Shown: positions 49,912 to 57,795 of the stretch, one piece after another | Position numbering within the stretch: position 1 is the first letter of the stretch | Layout of the letters: each line of letters opens with the position of its first letter | NCBI RefSeq assembly: GCF_009735645.1 | Contig: NZ_CP032550.1 | Coordinates: forward strand, 186,001-250,000 | Length of the DNA: 64,000 bases | Origin: Microbacterium oryzae | GTDB lineage: Bacteria; Actinomycetota; Actinomycetes; Actinomycetales; Microbacteriaceae | Reading direction: 5' to 3' | Position numbers and translations under genes: made by a program | Notes under the pieces: model-generated | Told to the model about the DNA's origin: nothing | Database searches by the model: none | What the model saw: only the letters and a program-made list of their open reading frames with translations

Positions 49912-51699
49912 ATGGCGCATCTTCTCGGGGCCGAGGCCCTTCATCTCGAGTTCCCCACCCGCATCGTCTTCGACTCCGTCACGCTCGGGGTGAACGAGGG
50001 CGACCGCATCGGCATCGTCGGCCGCAACGGCGACGGCAAGTCGAGCCTCCTCGCGATGCTCGCCGGTCGCCGCGAGCCCGACGGCGGCCGCGTCACCGTG
50101 CGCGGCGGCGTGACCATCGGCGTGCTCGATCAGGCCGACACCCTCGACGACGACGACACCATCGCGGGCGCGGTCGTAGGCGACACCCCCGAGCACGAGT
50201 GGGCAGGCGACCCGAAGGTGCGAGACGTCATCGCGGGTCTTCTCGGCGAGCTCCCGTGGGAGGCGCGCCTCGGTGAGCTCTCGGGCGGCCAGCGTCGCCG
50301 TGTGGCACTCGCGCGTCTCCTCGCCGGCGACTGGGACATCCTGGCCCTTGACGAGCCCACCAACCACCTCGACGTCGAGGCGATCGCGTGGCTGGCCGCG
50401 CACCTCAAGAAGCGCTGGTCCGCATCCAGCGGCGGCCTGCTCGTCGTCACGCACGACCGGTGGTTCCTCGACGAGGTCTGCACGGCCACCTGGGAGGTGC
50501 ACGACCGCATCGTCGAGCCCTTCGAGGGCGGCTACGCGGCGTACATCCTGCAGCGCGTGGAGCGCGACCGGCAGGCGGCGGCCGTCGAGCAGCGCCGCCA
50601 GAACCTCGCCCGCAAGGAGCTGGCCTGGCTGCGCCGCGGCGCGCCCGCCCGCACCTCGAAGCCGAAGTTCCGCATCGACGCCGCCAACGAGCTCATCGCC
50701 GACGTCCCCGACGTCCGCGACAAGGTGGCGCTGCAGTCGCTCGCCGTCTCCCGCCTCGGCAAGGACGTCGTCGACCTCCTCGATGCCTCCGTGTCGTACG
50801 GCGACCGCGAAGTCCTCCGCCGTGTGGAGTGGCGCATCGCGCCCGGCGAGCGCACGGGCATCCTCGGGGTCAACGGAGCCGGCAAGTCCACCCTCCTCGG
50901 CCTCGTCTCGGGAACGGTCGAACCGACATCCGGCCGGGTGAAGCGCGGCAAGACCGTGAAGGTCGCCACGCTGACGCAGCGGATGGACGAGCTCGACCAG
51001 TACATGCAGGACCCGGTGCGGGTGGTCATCTCGAACCTCCGCACGAGCTACACGGTCGGCGCCGGATCGAAGGCGCAGGAGCTGACCCCCGGGCAGCTTC
51101 TCGAGCGGATGGGCTTCTCGTCCGTGCAGCTCTCGACTCAGGTGAAGGATCTGTCGGGCGGGCAGAAGCGCCGCCTGCAGCTGCTGCTGATCCTCCTCGA
51201 CCAGCCGAACGTGCTGATCCTCGACGAGCCGACCAACGACCTCGACACCGACATGCTCGCCGCGATGGAGGACCTGCTCGACTCCTGGGCGGGCACGCTG
51301 CTCGTCGTCTCGCATGACCGGTACTTCCTCGAGCGCGTCACCGACCAGCAGTACGCGGTGCTCGAGGGGCGGCTGCGTCATCTGCCGGGCGGCGTCGACG
51401 AGTACCTCAAGCTCCGCCACGCGCAGGATGGCGCGCGCGAGACGAAGACGGCGGCTCCCGTCGCGACATCCGGACTCTCCGGCGCGGAGCTGCGCGCCGC
51501 GCAGAAGGAGCTCGCGGCCGCCGAGCGGAAGCTCGAGAAGCTGGCGGGCGACATCAAGAAGGTGCACGACCGGATGGCGGCGCACGATCAGGGCGACTAC
51601 GAGGGCCTGGGCGCGCTGTCGGCGGAGATCCGCGCGCTGCAGGAGCAGACGGATCAGGTCGAGGAGCGCTGGCTGGAGCTGTCCGAGCAGATCGGCTGA
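49912..51699 (+). CDS. ABC-F family ATP-binding protein
   Basis: The 595-residue soluble protein holds two ABC domains and no membrane domain. Domain 1 has Walker A GRNGDGKSS and signature LSGGQRRRVA; domain 2 has GVNGAGKST and LSGGQKRRLQ, and both have LDEPTN. An interdomain linker (about 205-270) and a C-terminal charged coiled coil (ELRAAQKELAAAERKLEKLA) resemble Uup. ABC-F proteins act on the ribosome in translation or antibiotic protection. The target is not clear from sequence; a housekeeping Uup-like role is more likely than resistance. Confidence 0.93.
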   Translation: MAHLLGAEALHLEFPTRIVFDSVTLGVNEGDRIGIVGRNGDGKSSLLAMLAGRREPDGGRVTVRGGVTIGVLDQADTLDDDDTIAGAVVGDTPEHEWAGDPKVRDVIAGLLGELPWEARLGELSGGQRRRVALARLLAGDWDILALDEPTNHLDVEAIAWLAAHLKKRWSASSGGLLVVTHDRWFLDEVCTATWEVHDRIVEPFEGGYAAYILQRVERDRQAAAVEQRRQNLARKELAWLRRGAPARTSKPKFRIDAANELIADVPDVRDKVALQSLAVSRLGKDVVDLLDASVSYGDREVLRRVEWRIAPGERTGILGVNGAGKSTLLGLVSGTVEPTSGRVKRGKTVKVATLTQRMDELDQYMQDPVRVVISNLRTSYTVGAGSKAQELTPGQLLERMGFSSVQLSTQVKDLSGGQKRRLQLLLILLDQPNVLILDEPTNDLDTDMLAAMEDLLDSWAGTLLVVSHDRYFLERVTDQQYAVLEGRLRHLPGGVDEYLKLRHAQDGARETKTAAPVATSGLSGAELRAAQKELAAAERKLEKLAGDIKKVHDRMAAHDQGDYEGLGALSAEIRALQEQTDQVEERWLELSEQIG

Positions 51700-51739
51700 C
51701 CGCACGCCCTCGGCTGCGGCGGCCTGGGAGGATGACGAC

Positions 51740-52558
51740 ATGCTCATCTCTCACCGCGACATCGACGGCGTCGGCCTGGGCACGGCGCCGTTCGCCTTCC
51801 GCGACGGCTCCCTGGAGGACTCGCTGGCGACGGTGCACGCCGCCCTCGACGCCGGAGTCGAGCTGATCGACACCGCGCTCGCGTACACCCGGCCCGACGT
51901 CGAGTCGTACGCGGAGGCCGTCGTCGCGACCGCGCTGCGCGGCGTCGCGAACCCGCCGCTCGTGGCGACGAAGGGCGGACACTGGCGCGAAGGCGACCGC
52001 TTCCCGGTGGACGGCCGACCCGAGACGCTGCGTGCCCACTGCGAGATCAGCCTCCGCAGTCTCGACGTGGAGCGCATCGACCTGTACCAGCTGCATCACG
52101 TCGACCCCGAGGTGCCGATCACGGAGAGCATCGCCGCGCTCGCCGCGATGCAGGCCGAGGGGCTCATCGGCGCGATCGGCCTCTCGAATGTCACCGAGGA
52201 GCAGCTGGACGAGGCCGGCGCGGTCGCGGAGATCGCATCCGTGCAGAACCGCCTCTCGTACGCGCGCCCGGACGATCTCCGGCTGGCGCAGCTCTGCGCG
52301 GAGCGGGGGATCGCGTATCTGGCCTACATGCCGTTCGACGGCGGCGGCGCTCCCGTCGCTCCGGCGATCGAGGAGGTCGCGCGACGGCGCGAGGTGAGTC
52401 CGCAGCGCGTCATGGTCGGATGGCTGCGCGCGATGTCGCCGTCGATCGTGCCGTTGGTCGGCGCGAGCCGTCCCGCGTCGATCGCGGACTCGGCCGACCT
52501 GCTCGATCTCACCTCCGACGACCTGTATCTGCTGGGCAGCGGCGTCCCCGGGCGTTGA
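51740..52558 (+). CDS. Aldo/keto reductase
   Basis: The 272-residue NADPH-dependent reductase has GVELIDTALAYTRPD with catalytic Asp and Tyr, the lysine in LVATKGGHW, YQLHHVDPEVP and GLIGAIGLSNVTEE, and a C-terminal VPLVGASRPASI cofactor loop. It is only distantly like the reductase near 22 kb. GGGAGGATG precedes the ATG. The stop codon lies right at the edge of the tandem repeat array, so transcription must run into it. Confidence 0.92.
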   Translation: MLISHRDIDGVGLGTAPFAFRDGSLEDSLATVHAALDAGVELIDTALAYTRPDVESYAEAVVATALRGVANPPLVATKGGHWREGDRFPVDGRPETLRAHCEISLRSLDVERIDLYQLHHVDPEVPITESIAALAAMQAEGLIGAIGLSNVTEEQLDEAGAVAEIASVQNRLSYARPDDLRLAQLCAERGIAYLAYMPFDGGGAPVAPAIEEVARRREVSPQRVMVGWLRAMSPSIVPLVGASRPASIADSADLLDLTSDDLYLLGSGVPGR

Positions 52559-52936
52559 CCGAGCGGAGCGGGTCGAAACGCCGCGACCTGCTCTCGGGGA
52601 CTCGCGTCTTCTCGGACGTTGAGCGAGCGGAGCGAGTCGAAGCGCGGCGACCCGCTCTCGGGGACTCGCGTCTTCTCGGACGTTGAGCGAGCGAAGCGAG
52701 ACGAACGCGGCGACCCGCTCTCCGAAACCCGCGCCCCCTCGGACGTTGAGCGAGCGGAGCGAGACGAAATGCGGCGACCCGTCCTCCGAAACCCGCGCCC
52801 CCCTCGGACGTTGAGCGAGCGGAGCGAGTCGAAGCGCGGCGACCCGCTCTCGGGAACTCGCGTCTTCTCGGACGTTGAGCGAGCGAAGCGAGACGAAACG
52901 CGGCGACCCGCTCTCGAAGTCCCGCCCCCGGCTCAT
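52553..52936. repeat. Tandem array of six units of about 64 bp (REP-like)
   Basis: Units start at 52553, 52617, 52681, 52744, 52809 and 52873, with spacing of 63-65 bp. Each begins CGTTGAGCGAGCGGAGCGAG or a close variant. Units 1, 2 and 5 are one subtype (about GTCGAAGCGCGGCGACCC then GGGACTCGCGTCTTCTC); units 3 and 4 are another (GACGAA then CCGAAACCCGCGCCCC); unit 6 is mixed. In the first subtype GCGAGTC and GACTCGC form inverted arms, so each unit can fold. The array fills most of the gap between the reductase and the HNH gene; it is non-coding. Confidence 0.9.
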
Positions 52937-52948
52937 CCGCTCGGGGGC
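52924..52948 (+). terminator. Hairpin at the end of the repeat array
   Basis: GCCCCCG/CGGGGGC, a 7-bp stem with an 11-nt loop, could terminate read-through from the reductase. Confidence 0.45.
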
Positions 52949-52970
52949 GCCACCGCGCACCCTCCGCGCC

Positions 52971-52987
52971 CGGGATCCCAGATCCCG
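52971..52987. promoter_or_regulatory. Palindrome upstream of the HNH gene
   Basis: CGGGATC-CCA-GATCCCG, perfect 7-bp arms, 82 bp before the start codon. It may be an operator or a short hairpin. The remaining intergenic sequence up to the start holds nothing else I can identify. Confidence 0.35.
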
Positions 52988-53068
52988 ATCCGGCACACGG
53001 AGTCGGCGGGTGATCCACCTGCTTCGTCCTCGTGTTCGAATGTCCGTGGTCCCTGGGATGATGAGGGT

Positions 53069-54754
53069 ATGAGATCCAACGAGGGGTCGGGTTCACGCAG
53101 TTTCTGGATGGAGCCTGCCGAAGAGGCGCTCATGCGAGAGCTGCTGGATGGCGTCGTGGCGACGCGACGCGCGGTGGCGGTCCTCGAGGCACGCCAGGTC
53201 GAGCTGGTCGCACAACTGGGGGAGATCTCGTTCCGGCAGTACGAGCGGGAGGTGGCCGCGGCCGGGGGAGTGCATGGGGAGACATGGGTGTTCCGGTCGA
53301 TGGCCGAGGAGCTCGCGGCGGCGGTGGGGTCCACGCGTGGCAAGGCGGAGCGTGACCTCGCCGATGCGGAGGCGCTGACAGGGTCGTTTCCGACGGTGTT
53401 CGCGGCGGTGGAGGCGGGGGAGGTGACGCTGCCGCAGGCGCATCTGATCATCGAGCACGGAACAGGGCTCGACGACGAGACCCGAGCCGTCTACGAGCGG
53501 GTCGTGCTGGACAAGCTCGCAGCGCAGCCGCTGTCGCAACCGCAGCTGGGACAGATGGCGGAGTCCGTAGCGCAGGAGCTGCACCCGGTGCCGTTGCCGG
53601 ATCGATTCGCGAGCGAGCACGCGAAGCGGTCGGTCGCGGTGCGGCGGGGGCGGGATGGGATGGCGCACGTCGACATCTACATGTCGCTGCTGCAGGCGGC
53701 GGGCGTGCTGGACCGGGTGCAGCAGCTCGCGCAGGCGGTGAAGGATGCGGCCGGCCCGGATGGGGACGACACCCGCACCGCCGCGCAGCGACAGGCGGAC
53801 GTCGCGGCGGATCTGCTCCTGGCCGGAGCGCCGACCGCCGGTCCGCACGGCGTGCCGACCGGGACGGCGGGCGTCCGCGGCACCGTGCAGGTCACCATCC
53901 CCGCGCGAGCTCTCACCGCCGAGACGCAGGGCGATGACACCGAGGAGGGGCGCGACGGGGGCGAGACGCGCGACGAGAGCGAGAGAGCGCCCGCCCGAGA
54001 GCCGGCGCCCGCCCCCGGGGAGCTCGACTTCGACAGCATCGGGGATGATGACCCAGCCGATGATGACCCGGATGAGGACGACCCGGATGAGGTCTGGTCA
54101 GGCGAGGCCGGATTCGAAGATGAGCCCGACGAGGTCCCCCCGCCGGCGACGACGACGGGTTCGTTCGAGCGGCCGCCTGAATCACCACCCGAGCCGGAGA
54201 AGCCATCCGACGACGAGCTGCGGCGTCGAGCGAGGACTCGCGCGGCGCATTCCGGGGTGGCGACGCTGTGCGGGCACGGGGTGATCCCCGCCATCCAGGC
54301 GTGCGAGCTCGCGGCGGTCGCCACCGCCTGGGTGCGGCTGTTTCAAGACGCGCGCACCGGAGCGCTGCTGACAGTGGACCTGCGATTCCCGACTGCCGCG
54401 CAACGACGGTTCCTCAAGGCCCGCGATGAGCACTGCCGATTTCCCGGATGCCGCCGCCCGATCCGCAAACGCGTGTCCGACGCCGACCACACGATCGACC
54501 ATGCCCTCGGTGGCCCGACCTGCGTGTGCAACCTCGCCTACCTCTGCGAAGGCCACCACACGTTGAAGCACCATTCCGCCTGGACCGTGGAGCAGAAGCC
54601 CGGTGGGGTGCTCGAGTGGACATCCCCCGCCGGACGCCGCTACGAGAACATGCCGGCGCCCATGGTCCGCTTCCTCCCCGACGAACACGACGCGAGCGCC
54701 GATGATCGCGCCAGCGCAGCACCACAGGAGCCGGTCGGGCCGTTCCCGTTCTGA
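53069..54754 (+). CDS. DUF222 / HNH endonuclease domain protein (13E12 repeat family)
   Basis: The 561-residue protein has an N-terminal DUF222 helical domain (about 1-280, with VAVLEARQVELVAQLGEISF and GEVTLPQAHLIIEHG), a highly acidic low-complexity linker (about 290-380, runs of Asp, Glu and Pro), and a C-terminal HNH nuclease motif: CRFPGCRRP then DADHTIDHALGG and LCEGHHTLKHH, with zinc-type cysteines and catalytic His. This family is multicopy in Actinobacteria and its role is uncertain; mobile or intron-like behaviour has been suggested. The reading frame is open through the upstream repeats, but the ATG just after GATGAGGG is preferred. Confidence 0.9.
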   Translation: MRSNEGSGSRSFWMEPAEEALMRELLDGVVATRRAVAVLEARQVELVAQLGEISFRQYEREVAAAGGVHGETWVFRSMAEELAAAVGSTRGKAERDLADAEALTGSFPTVFAAVEAGEVTLPQAHLIIEHGTGLDDETRAVYERVVLDKLAAQPLSQPQLGQMAESVAQELHPVPLPDRFASEHAKRSVAVRRGRDGMAHVDIYMSLLQAAGVLDRVQQLAQAVKDAAGPDGDDTRTAAQRQADVAADLLLAGAPTAGPHGVPTGTAGVRGTVQVTIPARALTAETQGDDTEEGRDGGETRDESERAPAREPAPAPGELDFDSIGDDDPADDDPDEDDPDEVWSGEAGFEDEPDEVPPPATTTGSFERPPESPPEPEKPSDDELRRRARTRAAHSGVATLCGHGVIPAIQACELAAVATAWVRLFQDARTGALLTVDLRFPTAAQRRFLKARDEHCRFPGCRRPIRKRVSDADHTIDHALGGPTCVCNLAYLCEGHHTLKHHSAWTVEQKPGGVLEWTSPAGRRYENMPAPMVRFLPDEHDASADDRASAAPQEPVGPFPF

Positions 54755-54763
54755 GCCGTTGGT

Positions 54764-54784
54764 CGGCGGCACAGAGGGCCGCCG
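54764..54784. terminator. Bidirectional terminator between HNH and HxlR genes
   Basis: CGGCGGC/GCCGCCG, a 7-bp stem with a 7-nt loop, in the 40-bp convergent gap. Confidence 0.6.
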
Positions 54785-54794
54785 GCCGCGCCGA

Positions 54795-55076
54795 TCAGGT
54801 CTCCGCTGCCGCCCAGCGTGCGAGCGCCGCGATGGGCTCCCGCAGCGCGAGGCCGCGATCGGTCAGCGCGTAGGCCCTGGTGTTGTGCCGCAGCGGCAGT
54901 CGGCGGATGACGCCCGCCGCTTCGAGTTCGCGCAGGCGGGTCGCCAGCATGTTCGTTCCCAAGCCGAGGTCGCGCTGCAGGTCGCCGTAGCGCTGCGGCC
55001 CGTCGAGAAGCCGCTCGACGATGAGCAGGGCCCATCGTGCTCCGACGAGGTCGAGGGCCGCGGCGAGGTCGCTCAT
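54795..55076 (-). CDS. HxlR-family winged-helix regulator (short)
   Basis: The 93-residue protein is a compact HxlR winged helix: LDLVGARWALLIVERLLDGP, QRYGDLQRDLGLGTNMLATR as helix-turn-helix, and RAYALTDRG as wing. It lacks extra N-terminal cysteines seen in redox-sensing members. Its ATG overlaps the stop of the upstream VOC gene by 4 bp, so both are made together, and a perfect AT-rich palindrome lies at their promoter. It likely represses this two-gene operon. Confidence 0.88.
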   Translation of the reverse strand: MSDLAAALDLVGARWALLIVERLLDGPQRYGDLQRDLGLGTNMLATRLRELEAAGVIRRLPLRHNTRAYALTDRGLALREPIAALARWAAAET

Positions 55077-55477
55077 GTCTGCGAAGCGATCTCCGGCTTC
55101 ATCCAGAACGGCGAGTAGTGGTAGCCGTCGAGGTCGTCGAACTGGCGCTGGTACATGAAGGGGTAGTCGTCGGTGTCGCCGATCCGCCCGCCCGCGGCTG
55201 CGGCGCGCTCGATGAGCGCGTCGACCGCCGCCCGGCTGTCGAGATCGAACGAGACGGTGACCTTCGAGGGGGTGTCCGGCTCTCCGACCAGCTCCTCGAC
55301 GCCGCCCACGCTCGCGTACATCTCTCGACTGCCGAGCATGACGTACTGCTCCGGCGCGATCGCGAAGCACGACACGTTGTGATCGGACATCTCGGCGTTG
55401 AGCGTCCAGCCGAGGGCGGTGTAGAAGGCGGTGGCGCGCTCGACGTCTTCGACGGGGCAGGTGATGAAGAGGCTCAT
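55073..55477 (-). CDS. VOC family protein (glyoxalase/bleomycin-resistance fold)
   Basis: The 134-residue protein has the paired beta-alpha-beta-beta-beta layout: SLFITCPVEDVERATAFYTA in module one and VTVSFDLDSRAAVDALIERA in module two, ending in DLDGYHYSPFWMKPE. Family members act as metal-dependent lyases or sequester toxic compounds. One usual metal position, in YHYSPFWM, is not the standard glutamate, so it may not be a true glyoxalase. It is co-transcribed with the HxlR regulator. Confidence 0.88.
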   Translation of the reverse strand: MSLFITCPVEDVERATAFYTALGWTLNAEMSDHNVSCFAIAPEQYVMLGSREMYASVGGVEELVGEPDTPSKVTVSFDLDSRAAVDALIERAAAAGGRIGDTDDYPFMYQRQFDDLDGYHYSPFWMKPEIASQT

Positions 55478-55486
55478 GGCGTGATG

Positions 55487-55512
55487 CTTTCAAAATGAAA
55501 GTGCGACGTCAA
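55487..55512 (-). promoter_or_regulatory. Promoter and HxlR-type operator of the VOC-hxlR pair
   Basis: The perfect palindrome CTTTCA-AAA-TGAAAG (55487-55501) is the most AT-rich spot nearby and sits 10 bp before the VOC start. A minus-strand -35 TTGACG (55507-55512) lies just above it; the palindrome would cover the spacer and -10 position. Confidence 0.7.
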
Positions 55513-55623
55513 GGGGAGTCCCGACGGAGGATCCGATCGCCTCGGACGCCGCTCTCGACAGGGCGCCTTCACATCGCGCCCGGATATAGTCCATGAGCTC
55601 GCACAGAGGAAGGCCGCACGGCA

Positions 55624-57138
55624 ATGAACGAGACCCGCAGCGGCCAGATCCGCAGCCCCTGGCCCGCCCTGTGGGCGCTCATCATCGGCTTCTTCATGAT
55701 CCTCGTCGACACGACGATCGTGTCGGTCGCGAATCCCGCGATCAAGGCCGCGCTCGATGCCGACACGAACAACCTCGACAACGTGGTGTGGGTCACGAGC
55801 GCCTACCTCCTCGCCTACGCGGTGCCGCTGCTCATCACGGGCCGCCTCGGCGATCGCTTCGGCCCAAAGAACATCTACCTCGTCGGCCTCTCGATCTTCA
55901 CGCTGTCCTCGCTCTGGTGCGGCCTCTCGACGACGCTCGGCGGGCTCATCCTCGCTCGCGTCGTACAGGGGCTCGGCGCGGCGTTCATGACGCCGCAGAC
56001 GATGGCCGTCATCACCCGGACCTTCCCGCCGAACCGCCGCGGCGCGGCGATGGGCCTGTGGGGCGCCACCGCGGGCGTCGCCACCCTGGTCGGCCCGCTC
56101 GCGGGCGGCCTGCTCGTGGACGGGCTCGGATGGGAGTGGATCTTCTTCGTCAACGTCCCCGTCGGCGTCATCGGCTTCGTCGCCGCATGGATCCTCGTGC
56201 CGAAGCTCGAGACCCATCCGCACCGGTTCGACATCCTCGGGGTCGTCCTCAGCGCGATCGCGGTGTTCCTCATCGTGTTCGGCTTGCAGGAGGGGGAGAA
56301 GTACGACTGGGGCGTCATCTGGGGCCCGGTGTCGGTGTGGGCGATGATCATCGCGGGCATCGTGGTGCTCGGGCTCTTCATCCTGCAGCAGGCCCGCACC
56401 CGCTCGGAGCCGCTCGTGCCGCTCGGCCTGTTCCGCGATCGCAACTTCTCCGGCGCGAACGTCGCGATCGCGGCGGTCGGCTTCACCGTCACCGCGCAGG
56501 CGCTGCCGCTGATGTTCTTCCTCCAGTCCGCGCGGGGCCTCACGCCCACCGAGGCCGCCCTTCTGATGATCCCGATGGCGGTCCTCTCCGGGGCGCTCGC
56601 CCCGGTCGCCGGACGCATCCTCGACCGCGTCGACCCCCGCGTGATCCTCGTGCCCGGCCTCCTCTGCGTCGCGGGCGGCCTGTTCTGGTACGCCGCGATC
56701 GTCGACATCGACACGCCGATCTGGATGTTCCTGCTCCCGTCGGCCCTGATGGGCGTCGGCAACGCCGGGATGTGGGGCCCCCTCGCGACGACCGCGACGC
56801 GCAAGCTGCCGCCGCGCCTCGCGGGAGCGGGTGCGGGCATCTACAACACGACCCGCACGATCGGCTCGGTCATCGGGTCGGCGGCCGTCGCCGCGTTCAT
56901 GCAGGCGCGCCTCGAGGCGAACCTGCCCGGTCTCCCGGATGCCCCGGCGATGTCAGACGGGGCGATGCCCGCGGCCGTCGCCGACGGCTTCGCCAGTGGG
57001 ATGGCCGAGGCCATCCTGCTGCCGGCCTGCGTCCTCCTCGTGGCGCTGGTCGCGTCGCTGTTCCTGCGCGGTGCGTCAGCCGGCGAAGGTGCCGTCGAAG
57101 CTCAGGCTGAGGCGGCGCAGCAGCGCGGCCAGGCGTGA
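55624..57138 (+). CDS. MFS drug exporter of the DHA2 (EmrB/QacA) family
   Basis: The 504-residue membrane transporter has 14 predicted helices and the DHA2 motifs: ALIIGFFMILVDTTIVSVA (motif D1), GRLGDRFGPKNIY (motif A) and the helix-5 motif C WGATAGVATLVGPLAGGLL. It likely extrudes toxic compounds using the proton gradient. AGAGGAAGG precedes the ATG and TATAGT at 55585-55590 is a likely -10. Its 3' end overlaps the opposite-strand MarR gene by 63 bp, suggesting local regulation of the pair. Confidence 0.95.
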   Translation: MNETRSGQIRSPWPALWALIIGFFMILVDTTIVSVANPAIKAALDADTNNLDNVVWVTSAYLLAYAVPLLITGRLGDRFGPKNIYLVGLSIFTLSSLWCGLSTTLGGLILARVVQGLGAAFMTPQTMAVITRTFPPNRRGAAMGLWGATAGVATLVGPLAGGLLVDGLGWEWIFFVNVPVGVIGFVAAWILVPKLETHPHRFDILGVVLSAIAVFLIVFGLQEGEKYDWGVIWGPVSVWAMIIAGIVVLGLFILQQARTRSEPLVPLGLFRDRNFSGANVAIAAVGFTVTAQALPLMFFLQSARGLTPTEAALLMIPMAVLSGALAPVAGRILDRVDPRVILVPGLLCVAGGLFWYAAIVDIDTPIWMFLLPSALMGVGNAGMWGPLATTATRKLPPRLAGAGAGIYNTTRTIGSVIGSAAVAAFMQARLEANLPGLPDAPAMSDGAMPAAVADGFASGMAEAILLPACVLLVALVASLFLRGASAGEGAVEAQAEAAQQRGQA

Positions 57139-57585
57139 GCGCTCCGAACTTGACAGCCGACCGAGGATCTCCGCCTCAGCATCCATGAGGCGCGTGATCG
57201 CAGCGTCGACGCGGGTGCGGCCGTCGTCGGTGAGGGTCACGAGCACGCTGCGGCCGTCGCCCGGGTCGGACTCGCGCCGCACGAATCCTCGGGTCACGAG
57301 CCGGTCGATCCGGTTCGTCATGGTGCCGCTGGAGACGAGCGTCTGCTGCAGCAGCTGCTTGGGGCTCAGCTGATACGGGGCGCCCGCACGACGCAGCGCG
57401 GAGAGGACGTCCCACTCCCAGGGCTCGATCTCGGTGCGGCTGAAGGCGTCTCGACGGGCGCGATCGAGGTGACGAGACAGCCGGTCGACGCGGGAGAGGA
57501 CCTCCATCGGGGAGAAGTCGAGGTCGGGGCGCTGCGCCGCCCACGCGCTGACGATGCGATCGACTTCATCGGTATCCGCGGCCAT
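57076..57585 (-). CDS. MarR-family transcriptional regulator
   Basis: The 169-residue winged-helix protein has LSPKQLLQQTLVSSGTMTNR as the DNA-recognition region and RRESDPGDGRSVLVTLTDDG as the wing, with dimerisation helices at both ends. It is convergent with the MFS exporter and shares 63 bp with its 3' end. A GATACT box 6 nt before the ATG suggests a leaderless transcript. It may respond to the exporter's substrate; this is inferred from proximity. Confidence 0.93.
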   Translation of the reverse strand: MAADTDEVDRIVSAWAAQRPDLDFSPMEVLSRVDRLSRHLDRARRDAFSRTEIEPWEWDVLSALRRAGAPYQLSPKQLLQQTLVSSGTMTNRIDRLVTRGFVRRESDPGDGRSVLVTLTDDGRTRVDAAITRLMDAEAEILGRLSSSERSRLAALLRRLSLSFDGTFAG

Positions 57586-57591
57586 CCGTTC

Positions 57592-57597
57592 AGTATC
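57592..57597 (-). promoter_or_regulatory. Candidate leaderless -10 box for marR
   Basis: GATACT followed by GAACGG and the ATG on the minus strand. Confidence 0.45.
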
Positions 57598-57692
57598 GCG
57601 CACCGGCCGGGTCTCCCGAGCGCGCGTCCGCGCGCGGGAATCGAGCGAGCGGGCGCCTCGTGGCAGACTTGTCGAGCGGCCGAGAGCCGTGG

Positions 57693-57764
57693 TCCGCCAT
57701 GGTGTAACGGCAGCACGACAGCCTTTGGAGCTGTGAGGACCAGGTTCGAATCCTGGTGGCGGAG
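57693..57764 (+). tRNA. tRNA-Gln (anticodon TTG)
   Basis: The acceptor stem TCCGCCA pairs with TGGCGGA, and G is the discriminator. The anticodon stem-loop is ACAGC-CTTTGGA-GCTGT giving anticodon TTG, and the T arm is CCAGG-TTCGAAT-CCTGG. CCA is not encoded. It lies just before glmU. Confidence 0.97.
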
Positions 57765-57795
57765 CGTGACGGACGATGACGTGACGGAGGCATAC

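Noticed and set aside
52553-52936. CRISPR array
   Set aside because: The units are contiguous with no unique spacers, and no cas genes are present in the window.
52619-53068. An extended N-terminus for the HNH protein encoded by the repeats
   Set aside because: Translation gives repetitive SERSE-like sequence from the tandem repeats; the real start follows a ribosome binding site at 53069.
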